A DNA stretch of 5,142 nt from Actinomycetota bacterium. Its GTDB lineage: Bacteria > Actinomycetota > Actinomycetes > Nanopelagicales > Nanopelagicaceae. The position numbers and the translations under genes were made by a program. The stretch covers positions 1 through 5,142 of the forward strand of contig WLQO01000077.1 in NCBI GenBank assembly GCA_009698295.1, written 5' to 3'. This document shows, one piece after another, positions 1-5,142 of this stretch (position 1 is its first letter; every line of letters begins with the position of its first letter). The notes beneath the pieces are model-generated. The model was not told the origin of the DNA. It ran no database searches and worked only from the letters and a program-made list of their open reading frames with translations.

Positions 1-577
1 CTGATTTGCGCGCAACTTTATCGATTTCATCGATATAGATGATTCCAGTTTCAGCTTTCTTTACATCGTAATCTGCTGCTTGCAAAAGCTTGAGGAGAAT
101 ATTTTCCACATCTTCACCAACATAACCTGCTTCGGTGAGCGCAGTCGCATCTGCGATAGCAAATGGCACATTAAGCATGCGCGCTAAAGTTTGGGCCATT
201 AAGGTTTTACCGCAACCGGTTGGACCAAGTAATAAAATATTTGACTTAGCAAGCTCTACGCCATCTTCGCCTTTAGCTTGGCCAGATTGCACTCGCTTGT
301 AATGGTTATAGACCGCAACTGCTAGAGATTTCTTGGCGCGATCTTGGCCGATTACATATTGATCTAAGAATTCAAAGATGGCTTGTGGCTTAGGGAGTTC
401 TGTAAGTCCTAGCGTGGTCGCTTCGGCGAGTTCTTCAACGATGATCTCGTTACAGAGTTCGATACATTCGTCACAGATGTACACGCCAGGACCTGCGATT
501 AGTTTCTTAACCTGCTTCTGGGTTTTGCCGCAGAAAGAACATTTGAGCAGGTCGCTAGTTTCACCAATACGAGTCAT
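1..577 (-). CDS. clpX: ATP-dependent Clp protease ATP-binding subunit ClpX (5' part, runs off the left edge)
   Basis: ClpX is the cytoplasmic AAA+ unfoldase that recognises tagged or misfolded proteins, unfolds them and threads them into the ClpP chamber. The first 192 codons are visible, under half of a typical ~420-residue ClpX; the reading frame is still open at base 1. The N-terminal zinc-binding domain has its four cysteines at C13, C16, C35 and C38 (CSFC and CDEC). The start of the AAA+ domain follows: Walker A GPTGCGKT at 118-125, the GYVG pore-1 loop at 151-154 and Walker B IIYIDE at 179-184. Cys rather than Ser before GKT matches my recollection of mycobacterial ClpX. The ATG at 577-575 is chosen because the zinc finger then sits at the usual distance from the N-terminus. 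There is no Shine-Dalgarno in front of it, and a TANNNT hexamer lies 6 bases upstream, so a leaderless transcript is possible. It follows the MFS gene by 41 bases on the same strand. Confidence 0.97.
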   Translation of the reverse strand, partial: MTRIGETSDLLKCSFCGKTQKQVKKLIAGPGVYICDECIELCNEIIVEELAEATTLGLTELPKPQAIFEFLDQYVIGQDRAKKSLAVAVYNHYKRVQSGQAKGEDGVELAKSNILLLGPTGCGKTLMAQTLARMLNVPFAIADATALTEAGYVGEDVENILLKLLQAADYDVKKAETGIIYIDEIDKVARKS

Positions 578-583
578 GGGTAA

Positions 584-589
584 ATCTTA
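584..589 (-). promoter_or_regulatory. candidate -10 element for a leaderless clpX transcript
   Basis: On the minus strand the hexamer TAAGAT fits the actinobacterial TANNNT -10 pattern. It lies 6 bases (TTACCC) before the clpX ATG, so initiation would fall on or next to the A of the start codon. The clpX start lacks a Shine-Dalgarno, which agrees with leaderless translation, a common mode in actinobacteria. I see no good -35 hexamer 16-18 bases upstream, so this is a weak call. clpX could equally be read from the upstream clpP1P2-MFS transcript. Confidence 0.35.
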
Positions 590-618
590 GTTTCTAGGCT
601 TAAATAATGGGTCGTGAA

Positions 619-1884
619 TTAACTCTGACCTTGTTCGCCCTGAGAATAATCAGCCTTAGATTTCGTGGGATCTCGTAACTCTTTTACACCCGGGACAAGG
701 AGCACTAGATAACACGCAAGCAAGTGGAATGCGATTGTAAAGAGTAGGAAATTGCGTTCACCCGTAATCACAATTATTGGTCCAACAAGTGCCATACCCA
801 GCGGCATTAGCCCACTGCTGCCGACCATGTCTATACTAAATACGCGACCTTGCATCTCTTGCGGAACTTCTCGTTGTATCGCTGTAACCCAATACGCTTC
901 CCAGCCACCAATCGAAAGACCGGCAAGAAAGAATCCACAAATTACAATTGTGGGAGAGATTGGAAAGGCCAACACCAATGGCGCGAAGGCAAAGAGCGAC
1001 CAGAGTGAGTACGCAACTAGTCCAGGTTTATCGGTTCGAAATCTAACTGCGATTAACGCGCTGATCATTGCCCCAAGGCTGAAAACTGCAGCAGAGATCG
1101 CAAAGACCGAATTCGTATTGAATTCTCGGCGCGTTATAACTGGAGTTAGTACCTCCTCGGCGGCGACAATAATCATCAATTGGAACGAAGCCATAAAGAT
1201 TGATGCGGCAATCCACTTCACTCCCCATACAAATTTGAGACCTTCACGAAGCTCAGTAATAAATGTTGGCTTATTTTCGACTAACTCTTGAGGTGGTTCA
1301 TTAGCGATTCGTAACAGAAGTGAAGTGCCGACGAAGAATGCGAATGCTGTGACCGCGAAGGTGTAATCAGCTCCAACAATTGCAACTGATAATCCACCTA
1401 CTCCAGGCCCAACTATGCTTCCGACTTTGGCGACAATTCCGCGCGCAACATTTCCTGCGGGAAGTAAATGATCAGGGAGCAGACTCGGAACGAATGCAGA
1501 TCCAGCCGGTGCACCGAATGAATCTCCCAAGCCCATCAGAAATACAAGCAAGCCGATCGCCCAAAGCGGCATATGGTTTGCTGAAATTACTACCAGGATT
1601 AAAGCAAGGAATCCGCGGAATGCATCCGCGCCAATCATTACCCATTTGCGTGGAAGGCGATCTGACCAGACGCCGCCAACGAGCATAAATAAAGTACCTG
1701 CAAAAACACGTGCGGCCAGGATGAGGCCGAGATCTGAAGCGCTACCACCGTTATCTAAAATGGTAACGGCTAAAGCAATTGGAAAGGCAGAAGATCCGAT
1801 TACAAATATCATCCCCGAAAGAAAGAAGTTTCGGTAATCCTTATATGAAAAAAGAGCGCCGGGTTCGAAATATTTCTTAAACAT
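619..1884 (-). CDS. MFS transporter, 12 helices, MFS_3-like efflux type
   Basis: This is a 421-residue inner-membrane protein of the major facilitator superfamily, most like the MFS_3/EntS-type exporters; the substrate cannot be read from the sequence. About twelve hydrophobic segments can be placed: roughly 20-43, 53-74, 81-102, 104-123, 146-170, 172-193, then 222-247, 260-281, 287-308, 310-335, 352-374 and 379-399. A hydrophilic central loop lies near 194-220 and there is a short charged tail. The MFS motif A lies between helices 2 and 3 (GGVWSDRLPRK, 70-80, with D75, R76 and R79). The segment EVPQEMQGRVFSIDM at 339-353, before helix 11, is typical of the MFS_3 group. The start is the first ATG; no start codon lies upstream in frame before a stop. 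A weak GGA precedes it by 6 bases and a GGGG lies 13 bases away. It sits 28 bases after clpP2 and 41 before clpX with no terminator seen, so it is probably co-transcribed with them. Mycobacterium tuberculosis also has an MFS gene (Rv2459) between clpP2 and clpX, as I recall of a different MFS family and in the opposite orientation. Confidence 0.92.
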   Translation of the reverse strand: MFKKYFEPGALFSYKDYRNFFLSGMIFVIGSSAFPIALAVTILDNGGSASDLGLILAARVFAGTLFMLVGGVWSDRLPRKWVMIGADAFRGFLALILVVISANHMPLWAIGLLVFLMGLGDSFGAPAGSAFVPSLLPDHLLPAGNVARGIVAKVGSIVGPGVGGLSVAIVGADYTFAVTAFAFFVGTSLLLRIANEPPQELVENKPTFITELREGLKFVWGVKWIAASIFMASFQLMIIVAAEEVLTPVITRREFNTNSVFAISAAVFSLGAMISALIAVRFRTDKPGLVAYSLWSLFAFAPLVLAFPISPTIVICGFFLAGLSIGGWEAYWVTAIQREVPQEMQGRVFSIDMVGSSGLMPLGMALVGPIIVITGERNFLLFTIAFHLLACYLVLLVPGVKELRDPTKSKADYSQGEQGQS

Positions 1885-1912
1885 TTCTAATCCGACGCCC
1901 CTTTAGTGAGAA

Positions 1913-2539
1913 TTATGCGGAAGGCTTTGCCTTACGTGAAGACATAACCTTATCTATAATTCCGTACTCAACTGCTTCAGCAGCGGTAAGAATTTTGTCA
2001 CGTTCGATATCTTTTTCGATTTCTTCAATTGTTTTATTGGAATGCTTAGCCAACATTGTTTCGAGCAGGCCACGCATACGCATAATTTCGCGGGCTTGGA
2101 TCTCAATGTCAGATGCCTGTCCCCCGCCTTCAGATGAAGGTTGGTGGATAAGGATCCTTGAATGCTCAAGACCGTAGCGCTTACCTTTTGTGCCACCGGC
2201 CAAAATAATCGCGGCAGCAGATGCTGCTTGGCCAAGACAAATTGTGGTGATATCTGGGCGAACAAATTGCATAGTGTCATAAATTGCAGTTAGCGCGGTG
2301 AAAGATCCACCGGGTGAGTTGATGTAGATCGAAATATCACGATCTGGATCCATTGATTCAAGTGTCAACAACTGCGCCATTACATCGTTAGCAACTGTGT
2401 CATCAATTGGCTGGCCCAAAAAGATAATGCGCTCTTCGAATAACTTTGTATACGGGTCTAAGCGCTTGTAACCATATGCAGTCTTTTCTTCAATTGTTGG
2501 AAGAACGTAGCGGTTTGTAATCTCTTGAATGTGCTTCAT
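1913..2539 (-). CDS. clpP2: ATP-dependent Clp protease proteolytic subunit ClpP2
   Basis: ClpP2 is a cytoplasmic serine peptidase subunit that forms heptameric rings. In actinobacteria studied so far, a ClpP1 ring pairs with a ClpP2 ring to make the active protease, and ClpX or ClpC1 docks on it. The 208-residue length is normal. The catalytic triad is S107 in GQAASAAA (103-110), H132 in LIHQP and D181 in IERDK. The oxyanion-side motif YINSPGGS is at 72-79. LFEERIIFLG (33-42) and DPDRDI (64-69) fit the ClpP2 rather than the ClpP1 paralogue. The ATG overlaps the TAA of clpP1 by one base (TAATG), and its Shine-Dalgarno GGGAGG lies inside the end of clpP1, which suggests translational coupling. 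The region between the active-site His and SDIEIQ (135-143) is short and Gly-rich compared with what I recall of the mycobacterial protein. Confidence 0.97.
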   Translation of the reverse strand: MKHIQEITNRYVLPTIEEKTAYGYKRLDPYTKLFEERIIFLGQPIDDTVANDVMAQLLTLESMDPDRDISIYINSPGGSFTALTAIYDTMQFVRPDITTICLGQAASAAAIILAGGTKGKRYGLEHSRILIHQPSSEGGGQASDIEIQAREIMRMRGLLETMLAKHSNKTIEEIEKDIERDKILTAAEAVEYGIIDKVMSSRKAKPSA

Positions 2540-3165
2540 TACTTCTTACCTCCCGCAATTTGTCCATCGTTTGTGGCGATGTGATCGATAAATCCATAAG
2601 CAAGGGCATCCTTGGCATTAAACCAGTTATCGCGATCAGAGTCTGCGATGATTTTTTCAAGAGGCTGTCCGGTGTGCTTGGCGTTTAGCTCAGACATTGT
2701 CTGCTTAGTGATCGCCATCTGTTCTGCCTGGATGCGGATATCTGTTGCTGTACCGCCGATACCGCCAAGTGGTTGGTGCATCAAAATTCTTGCATTAGGT
2801 GTTGCGTAACGCTTTCCTGGTGCGCCAGCGGTCAGAATGAATTGACCCATTGATGCAGCCATTCCCATTGCAACTGTTGCAACATCGTTCTTGATGTAAT
2901 GCATGGTGTCGTAAATCGCCATACCTGCAGTCACAGATCCGCCAGGTGAGTTTATGTAAAGGAAGATATCTTTCTCAGGATCTTCGGCAGCGAGTAATAA
3001 CATCTGTGCGCAAATTGCATTTGCCATCTCGTCGCGGAATTCACCGGCAAGAAAAATAATGCGTTCGCGCAGCAAACGGTTGTAGACATTGTCATCTAGC
3101 CAGTTACCGCCATTTGCAGCAACGCGCGCGTTCTGCCCGGCCGACTGTGGGTCTTGATAATCCAC
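2539..3165 (-). CDS. clpP1: ATP-dependent Clp protease proteolytic subunit ClpP1
   Basis: ClpP1 is the partner peptidase subunit of ClpP2 in the actinobacterial mixed tetradecamer, and like it a cytoplasmic serine protease. It has 208 residues. The triad is S105 in MGMAASMG (100-107), H130 in LMHQPLGG and D179 in SDRDNWF. YINSPGGS is at 70-77 and the core begins at about residue 27 with VYNRLLRERIIFLA. Residues 1-25 are polar, rich in Asn, Gln and Gly, and fit a propeptide or flexible N-terminal segment of the kind trimmed in other ClpP proteins; the trimming is inferred. The start is GTG at 3165-3163, chosen because AGGAGG stands 5 bases upstream. The stop codon shares one base with the clpP2 start. 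It is the first gene after a hairpin terminator, so its promoter should lie in the gap 3166-3258. Confidence 0.97.
   Translation of the reverse strand: MDYQDPQSAGQNARVAANGGNWLDDNVYNRLLRERIIFLAGEFRDEMANAICAQMLLLAAEDPEKDIFLYINSPGGSVTAGMAIYDTMHYIKNDVATVAMGMAASMGQFILTAGAPGKRYATPNARILMHQPLGGIGGTATDIRIQAEQMAITKQTMSELNAKHTGQPLEKIIADSDRDNWFNAKDALAYGFIDHIATNDGQIAGGKK
2549..2554 (-). promoter_or_regulatory. Shine-Dalgarno of clpP2, inside clpP1
   Basis: GGGAGG on the minus strand lies in the last codons of clpP1, 9 bases before the clpP2 ATG. Because the clpP1 stop and clpP2 start overlap as TAATG, a ribosome finishing clpP1 is placed to restart on clpP2. This fits balanced production of the two rings. 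Confidence 0.85.
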
Positions 3166-3170
3166 GTGAT

Positions 3171-3176
3171 CCTCCT
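3171..3176 (-). promoter_or_regulatory. Shine-Dalgarno of clpP1, fixes the GTG start
   Basis: AGGAGG on the minus strand, followed by a 5-base spacer (ATCAC) and then GTG. No in-frame ATG nearby has comparable support, so this site decides the non-ATG start. Confidence 0.88.
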
Positions 3177-3202
3177 GATTGAGTACTTCTTTATATGTAG
3201 TG

Positions 3203-3208
3203 ACCTTA
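3203..3208 (-). promoter_or_regulatory. candidate -10 hexamer of the clpP1 promoter
   Basis: TAAGGT on the minus strand fits TANNNT and would put transcription start near 3196, giving a leader of about 30 bases with the Shine-Dalgarno in it. No recognisable -35 lies 16-18 bases upstream. Such a weak promoter would need an activator, and ClgR plays that role for clpP1P2 in other actinobacteria. TACTCT, nearer to clpX-distal sequence at about 3219-3224, is an alternative TANNNT match. The exact site is uncertain. Confidence 0.3.
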
Positions 3209-3229
3209 ACAATGCTCGAGAGTAAATGC

Positions 3230-3245
3230 TTCCCAAATATGGGAA
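3230..3245. repeat. 16-base inverted repeat upstream of clpP1, possible operator
   Basis: The sequence is TTCCCA-AATA-TGGGAA, two perfect 6-base arms around a 4-base centre. It lies 65-80 bases upstream of the clpP1 GTG and just downstream (in the sense of transcription) of the T-run that follows the hairpin at 3259-3283. It is not followed by a T-run on either strand, so it is unlikely to be a terminator by itself. Symmetry and location suit a dimeric regulator, but I do not recognise the motif as a known operator. Confidence 0.45.
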
Positions 3246-3283
3246 AAAGGGTCGCAAATCTGCCCTTGTTCGCTCAGGGCAGA
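3244..3283 (-). terminator. hairpin terminator after the small exported-protein gene
   Basis: On the minus strand an 8-bp perfect stem (TCTGCCCT at 3283-3276 with AGGGCAGA at 3266-3259) encloses a 9-base loop. It starts 9 bases past the TAA of the small gene. It is followed by TTT, then GCGACCC, then TTTTT (3248-3244), so the T-tract is interrupted. The position between two same-strand genes suggests it ends the tig transcript and separates it from clpP1. The loop contains GTTCGC on the plus strand, which may have a second role. Confidence 0.65.
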
Positions 3284-3292
3284 GCCGATTCT

Positions 3293-3685
3293 TTACGAGA
3301 CGGTCAGTTTTAAGAAATAAGTCTTTTTCCCGTTGGTCAGCGAGATCGAGGTCTTGCCTTTTTTCCGCAGAGTCAGCGATGGATAAGTTTCGTATGCGGA
3401 GTTCATTCCCCCAGCAACAAATATCGCAATTTTTGAATTTAAGACTTTGCCTCTCCAGATTTCGGGATTTTCAACTTTGAATACAACCGCGCTCTTGAGT
3501 TTCACGGTGACTGACTTGGCCTTCAACGGATTAACCATTTTTGGTGGAAGAACCGATGGGGCAGGCGCTGTTGGTTGTACTTCAACGGTCGTTGAATCTG
3601 GGGTATCAACGGCAAGAGCTGAATTGACTGGCAATAAGAATTGCATCGCCATGGCTAGAGAGAGGCGAAGAAAAATCAGGCGCAT
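3293..3685 (-). CDS. small predicted exported protein of unknown function
   Basis: I do not recognise this 130-residue protein. It begins with a clear Sec-type signal peptide: R2 and R7 as the positive end, a hydrophobic core at about 8-20, and an AxA cleavage motif ALA at 23-25, giving a mature protein starting VDTPD. A Thr/Pro/Ala/Val linker follows (about 30-50). Residues 54-130 then alternate hydrophobic and polar residues with many Lys and Val, ending in GKKTYFLKLTVS. This looks like an all-beta domain, perhaps Ig-like; the fold is inference. There is no cysteine and no lipobox, so it is probably released or wall-associated rather than a lipoprotein. The start is the ATG at 3685-3683, preceded by TGAGG at 6 bases; a TTG four codons upstream is less likely. 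It lies 45 bases after tig with no terminator between, and a hairpin follows its stop, so it is probably the last gene of a tig transcript. Confidence 0.78.
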   Translation of the reverse strand: MRLIFLRLSLAMAMQFLLPVNSALAVDTPDSTTVEVQPTAPAPSVLPPKMVNPLKAKSVTVKLKSAVVFKVENPEIWRGKVLNSKIAIFVAGGMNSAYETYPSLTLRKKGKTSISLTNGKKTYFLKLTVS

Positions 3686-3691
3686 ATGCAA

Positions 3692-3696
3692 CCTCA
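3692..3696 (-). promoter_or_regulatory. Shine-Dalgarno of the small exported-protein gene, decides its start
   Basis: TGAGG on the minus strand, 6 bases (TTGCAT) before the ATG at 3685. The alternative TTG start at 3697 overlaps this site and would have no ribosome binding site of its own, so the ATG is preferred. Confidence 0.7.
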
Positions 3697-3730
3697 AATC
3701 AACTTTGGAAAGAAGAACCTACTCTGAAAA

Positions 3731-5038
3731 TTATGCCTCAGGAAGAGATGGAGCAGGCTCAGCGGCAGGTGAAGTTTGTGGGCGAAGTGCTTCAAGATCG
3801 ATCTTGTTGCCAGATTTATCGACGACATTTACGCGACCAAGAGCTCCTGCCAGCGCTTTAGTGCGAGATACCTCAGCGACCAGTTGTGAAATCTGGCCCG
3901 CATCTTGGAGCTGCTTAGCAAACTGCTCTGGTGGCATTCCGTAACGCTGTGATGTGCGAATTAAGTATTCAGTTAATTCAATTTCATTTACCTGAACTTC
4001 TTCTGCTTTAACTATTGCATCAAGTAAGAAATCAGATTTGATAGATGTGCGAACTTCAGAATCAACTTCGGCGCGGTGTGCGTCATCTTCAAGACGGCCT
4101 TCACCTTCGAGATGCTGGTGAACTTCATCTGCTACCAACTTATCTGGGACGGGAATATCAAGATCATCAATCATCTTCTTCAGTAGCAAGTCACGTGCTT
4201 GCGTGCCTTGTTCAAGTGCTTTAACGCGCTTTAGGCGTTCAGTGAAATCTGCCTTCAATTCTGCAATTGTGTCGAACTCAGATGCCAGCTTTGCGAAGGC
4301 ATCATCAACTGGTGGAAGTTCGCGTTCTTTAACAGCCTTCAACTTAATTTCGACATCGCCTTTTTCGTCATCTTTTTGACCGACGAGCTGGGTTTCAAAG
4401 TTCTTTACATCTCCGGCCTTCATGCCAATGAGTGCAGCGTCAAGACCATCGATCATGCGGTTAGAGCCGACTTCGTAAGAAATATCGTTTGCCTTGCCGC
4501 CATCAACTTCAGCGCCATCAATTTTCGCGGTCAAGTCAACGGTTACAAAATCGCCATCTTTGGTTTCGCGTTCAACAGTATTCAAAGTCCCGAAGCGAGC
4601 GCGGAGCTCGTCTACTTGCTCATCAATATCTTTATCTGTGACGGCAACATCATCAACTTCGATTGTTATCTTAGAAAAGTCAGGCAAGGTCACTTCTGGG
4701 CGAACATCTACTTCAACGGCAAAGACCAACTTCTCGTTATCGACGTATTCCTTGATTTCAACTTCAGGTCGGCCGACGACGAGAACTGAGTGTTCGCGAG
4801 CTGCCATCCCGTAAAACTCTGGGAGGGCGTTATTGATCGCCTCATCGATTACTGATCCGCGACCAACGCGCTGATCGATCATCGCTGCTGGAACTTTGCC
4901 TTTGCGAAAGCCCGGAATGTTTACCTTTTTGGCAACAGCTGTATATGCATCAGCTACGTAACCAGTTAAATCTGCGTAAGGGACTTCGATATCAAGACGG
5001 ACGCGAGTTGGGGAAAGTGTTTCGACCGTGCTCTTCAC
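3731..5038 (-). CDS. tig: trigger factor, ribosome-associated chaperone and prolyl isomerase
   Basis: Trigger factor binds the ribosome next to the exit tunnel, shields nascent chains and helps them fold. At 435 residues it is close to the E. coli protein. The N-terminal ribosome-binding domain (about 1-115) carries the signature GFRKGKVP at 43-50, at the same numbering as in E. coli. The FKBP-type peptidyl-prolyl isomerase domain spans about 155-240 (GDFVTVDLT near 162-170, GLDAALIGMKAGD at 198-210). The helical C-terminal chaperone domain covers about 245-415, with VDDAFAK at 244-250 and YGMPPEQF at 366-373. It ends in a Pro/Ala/Glu-rich tail (420-435), probably disordered. The start is GTG at 5038-5036, with AAGGAG 6 bases upstream. 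It follows tRNA-Pro on the same strand and precedes the small exported protein. The placement upstream of clpP1P2 is the usual bacterial arrangement. Confidence 0.97.
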   Translation of the reverse strand: MKSTVETLSPTRVRLDIEVPYADLTGYVADAYTAVAKKVNIPGFRKGKVPAAMIDQRVGRGSVIDEAINNALPEFYGMAAREHSVLVVGRPEVEIKEYVDNEKLVFAVEVDVRPEVTLPDFSKITIEVDDVAVTDKDIDEQVDELRARFGTLNTVERETKDGDFVTVDLTAKIDGAEVDGGKANDISYEVGSNRMIDGLDAALIGMKAGDVKNFETQLVGQKDDEKGDVEIKLKAVKERELPPVDDAFAKLASEFDTIAELKADFTERLKRVKALEQGTQARDLLLKKMIDDLDIPVPDKLVADEVHQHLEGEGRLEDDAHRAEVDSEVRTSIKSDFLLDAIVKAEEVQVNEIELTEYLIRTSQRYGMPPEQFAKQLQDAGQISQLVAEVSRTKALAGALGRVNVVDKSGNKIDLEALRPQTSPAAEPAPSLPEA

Positions 5039-5044
5039 AAAGTG

Positions 5045-5050
5045 CTCCTT
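5045..5050 (-). promoter_or_regulatory. Shine-Dalgarno of tig, supports the GTG start
   Basis: AAGGAG on the minus strand, with a 6-base spacer (CACTTT) before the GTG. The resulting protein begins at the same point as E. coli trigger factor, judged by the position of the ribosome-binding signature. Confidence 0.85.
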
Positions 5051-5072
5051 GATTAGAAATTAACTTGAGGTG

Positions 5073-5089
5073 CAATAAACATTTCATTG
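5073..5089 (-). other. weak AT-rich hairpin between tRNA-Pro and tig
   Basis: Seven base pairs, one of them G-T, close around a 3-base loop, starting 6 bases past the tRNA CCA end. There is no clear T-tract after it. It might help 3' processing of the tRNA or act as a poor terminator. Such AT-rich pairing also arises easily by chance. I see no confident tig promoter in the 57-base spacer. Confidence 0.25.
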
Positions 5090-5095
5090 AACTTC

Positions 5096-5142
5096 TGGTC
5101 GGGGCGGGGAGATTCGAACTCCCGGTCTCCTGCTCCCAAAGC
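5096..5142 (-). tRNA. tRNA-Pro(UGG), 3' part, runs off the right edge
   Basis: Read on the minus strand, the visible part covers position 30 to the 3' end. The anticodon loop is TTTGGGA (5140-5134) with anticodon TGG at 5138-5136. The 3' anticodon stem GCAGG (5133-5129) pairs correctly with the two visible 5' bases. A 5-base variable loop follows, then a T-arm with a perfect 5-bp stem (GGGAG/CTCCC) around TTCGAAT. After that come the acceptor strand CGCCCCG, discriminator A and an encoded CCA (5098-5096). The UGG anticodon reads Pro codons. The 5' half (D-arm and 5' acceptor strand) is outside the window, where CGGGGCG would be expected as the 5' end. Confidence 0.93.

Noticed and set aside
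378..590. Plus-strand open frame of 70 codons opposite the start of clpX
   Set aside because: It is antisense to the ClpX zinc-binding domain and has a Ser-rich translation; the minus-strand protein explains this region fully.
752..1291. Open frame of 179 codons on the plus strand
   Set aside because: It lies entirely antisense to the MFS gene, its translation is rich in Ser, Thr, Ile and Pro with no recognisable domain, and it has no ribosome binding site. It is a shadow of the real gene.
1885..1912. Possible terminator between clpP2 and the MFS gene
   Set aside because: Only trivial complementarity (a few bases at the ends) is visible and there is no T-run, so I do not call a terminator here.
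1954..2280. Alternative minus-strand frame of 108 codons inside clpP2
   Set aside because: It is out of frame within clpP2, whose catalytic triad and length are intact, and its translation shows no family features. There is no frameshift to explain.
3686..3697. TTG start four codons upstream for the small exported protein
   Set aside because: The TTG lies on top of the TGAGG that serves the ATG at 3685, has no ribosome binding site of its own, and would only add four residues in front of a complete signal peptide.
3447..3944. Plus-strand open frame of 165 codons spanning the small gene and the end of tig
   Set aside because: It runs antisense across two well-supported genes and their gap, and its translation is rich in Ser, Arg and Cys without any family signature.
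4376..4814. Two overlapping plus-strand open frames opposite tig
   Set aside because: Both are antisense to the conserved trigger-factor coding sequence and show low-complexity translations; codon periodicity belongs to tig.

Overview
The window reads as a stretch of actinobacterial chromosome carrying the core Clp proteolysis/chaperone locus, with every gene on the minus strand. In the direction of transcription (right to left) the order is the 3' part of tRNA-Pro(UGG), tig (trigger factor), a small predicted exported protein, clpP1, clpP2, an MFS transporter, and the first 192 codons of clpX, which runs off the left edge. Three things point to Actinobacteria: two tandem, diverged ClpP paralogues that match the ClpP1/ClpP2 pair of that phylum; a ClpX Walker A with Cys before GKT, as I recall for mycobacterial ClpX; and the tig-clpP1-clpP2-clpX order. 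By eye the G+C is only in the mid-40s per cent, low for the phylum. Together with the compact layout this suggests a streamlined freshwater lineage of the acI/Nanopelagicales type. That placement is inference.

Region by region: 5096-5142 is the partial tRNA-Pro. A 57-base AT-rich spacer leads to tig (GTG start, strong Shine-Dalgarno). The stop of tig is followed after 45 bases by a 130-residue protein with a signal peptide and a Pro/Thr/Ala linker, which I cannot name. A hairpin at 3259-3283 closes this unit. The 127-base gap between the small gene and clpP1 (3166-3292) is the longest non-coding stretch in the window. It holds that hairpin, a 16-base inverted repeat and presumably the clpP1 promoter. 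clpP1 (GTG start) and clpP2 overlap by one base (TAATG), which suggests coupled, near-equimolar synthesis. A 12-helix MFS protein follows 28 bases later, and clpX 41 bases after that. No convincing terminator separates clpP1 from clpX.

How the genes work together: trigger factor folds nascent chains at the ribosome. ClpP1 and ClpP2 are expected to form the mixed two-ring peptidase seen in other actinobacteria. ClpX is the AAA+ unfoldase that feeds it. The transporter and the exported protein have no obvious role in proteolysis and are the least conventional parts of the locus. I saw no mobile element, CRISPR array, phage gene or broken gene. Overall this is an ordinary housekeeping region, and the points worth a second look are modest: the two passenger genes and the regulatory structure upstream of clpP1 and clpX.
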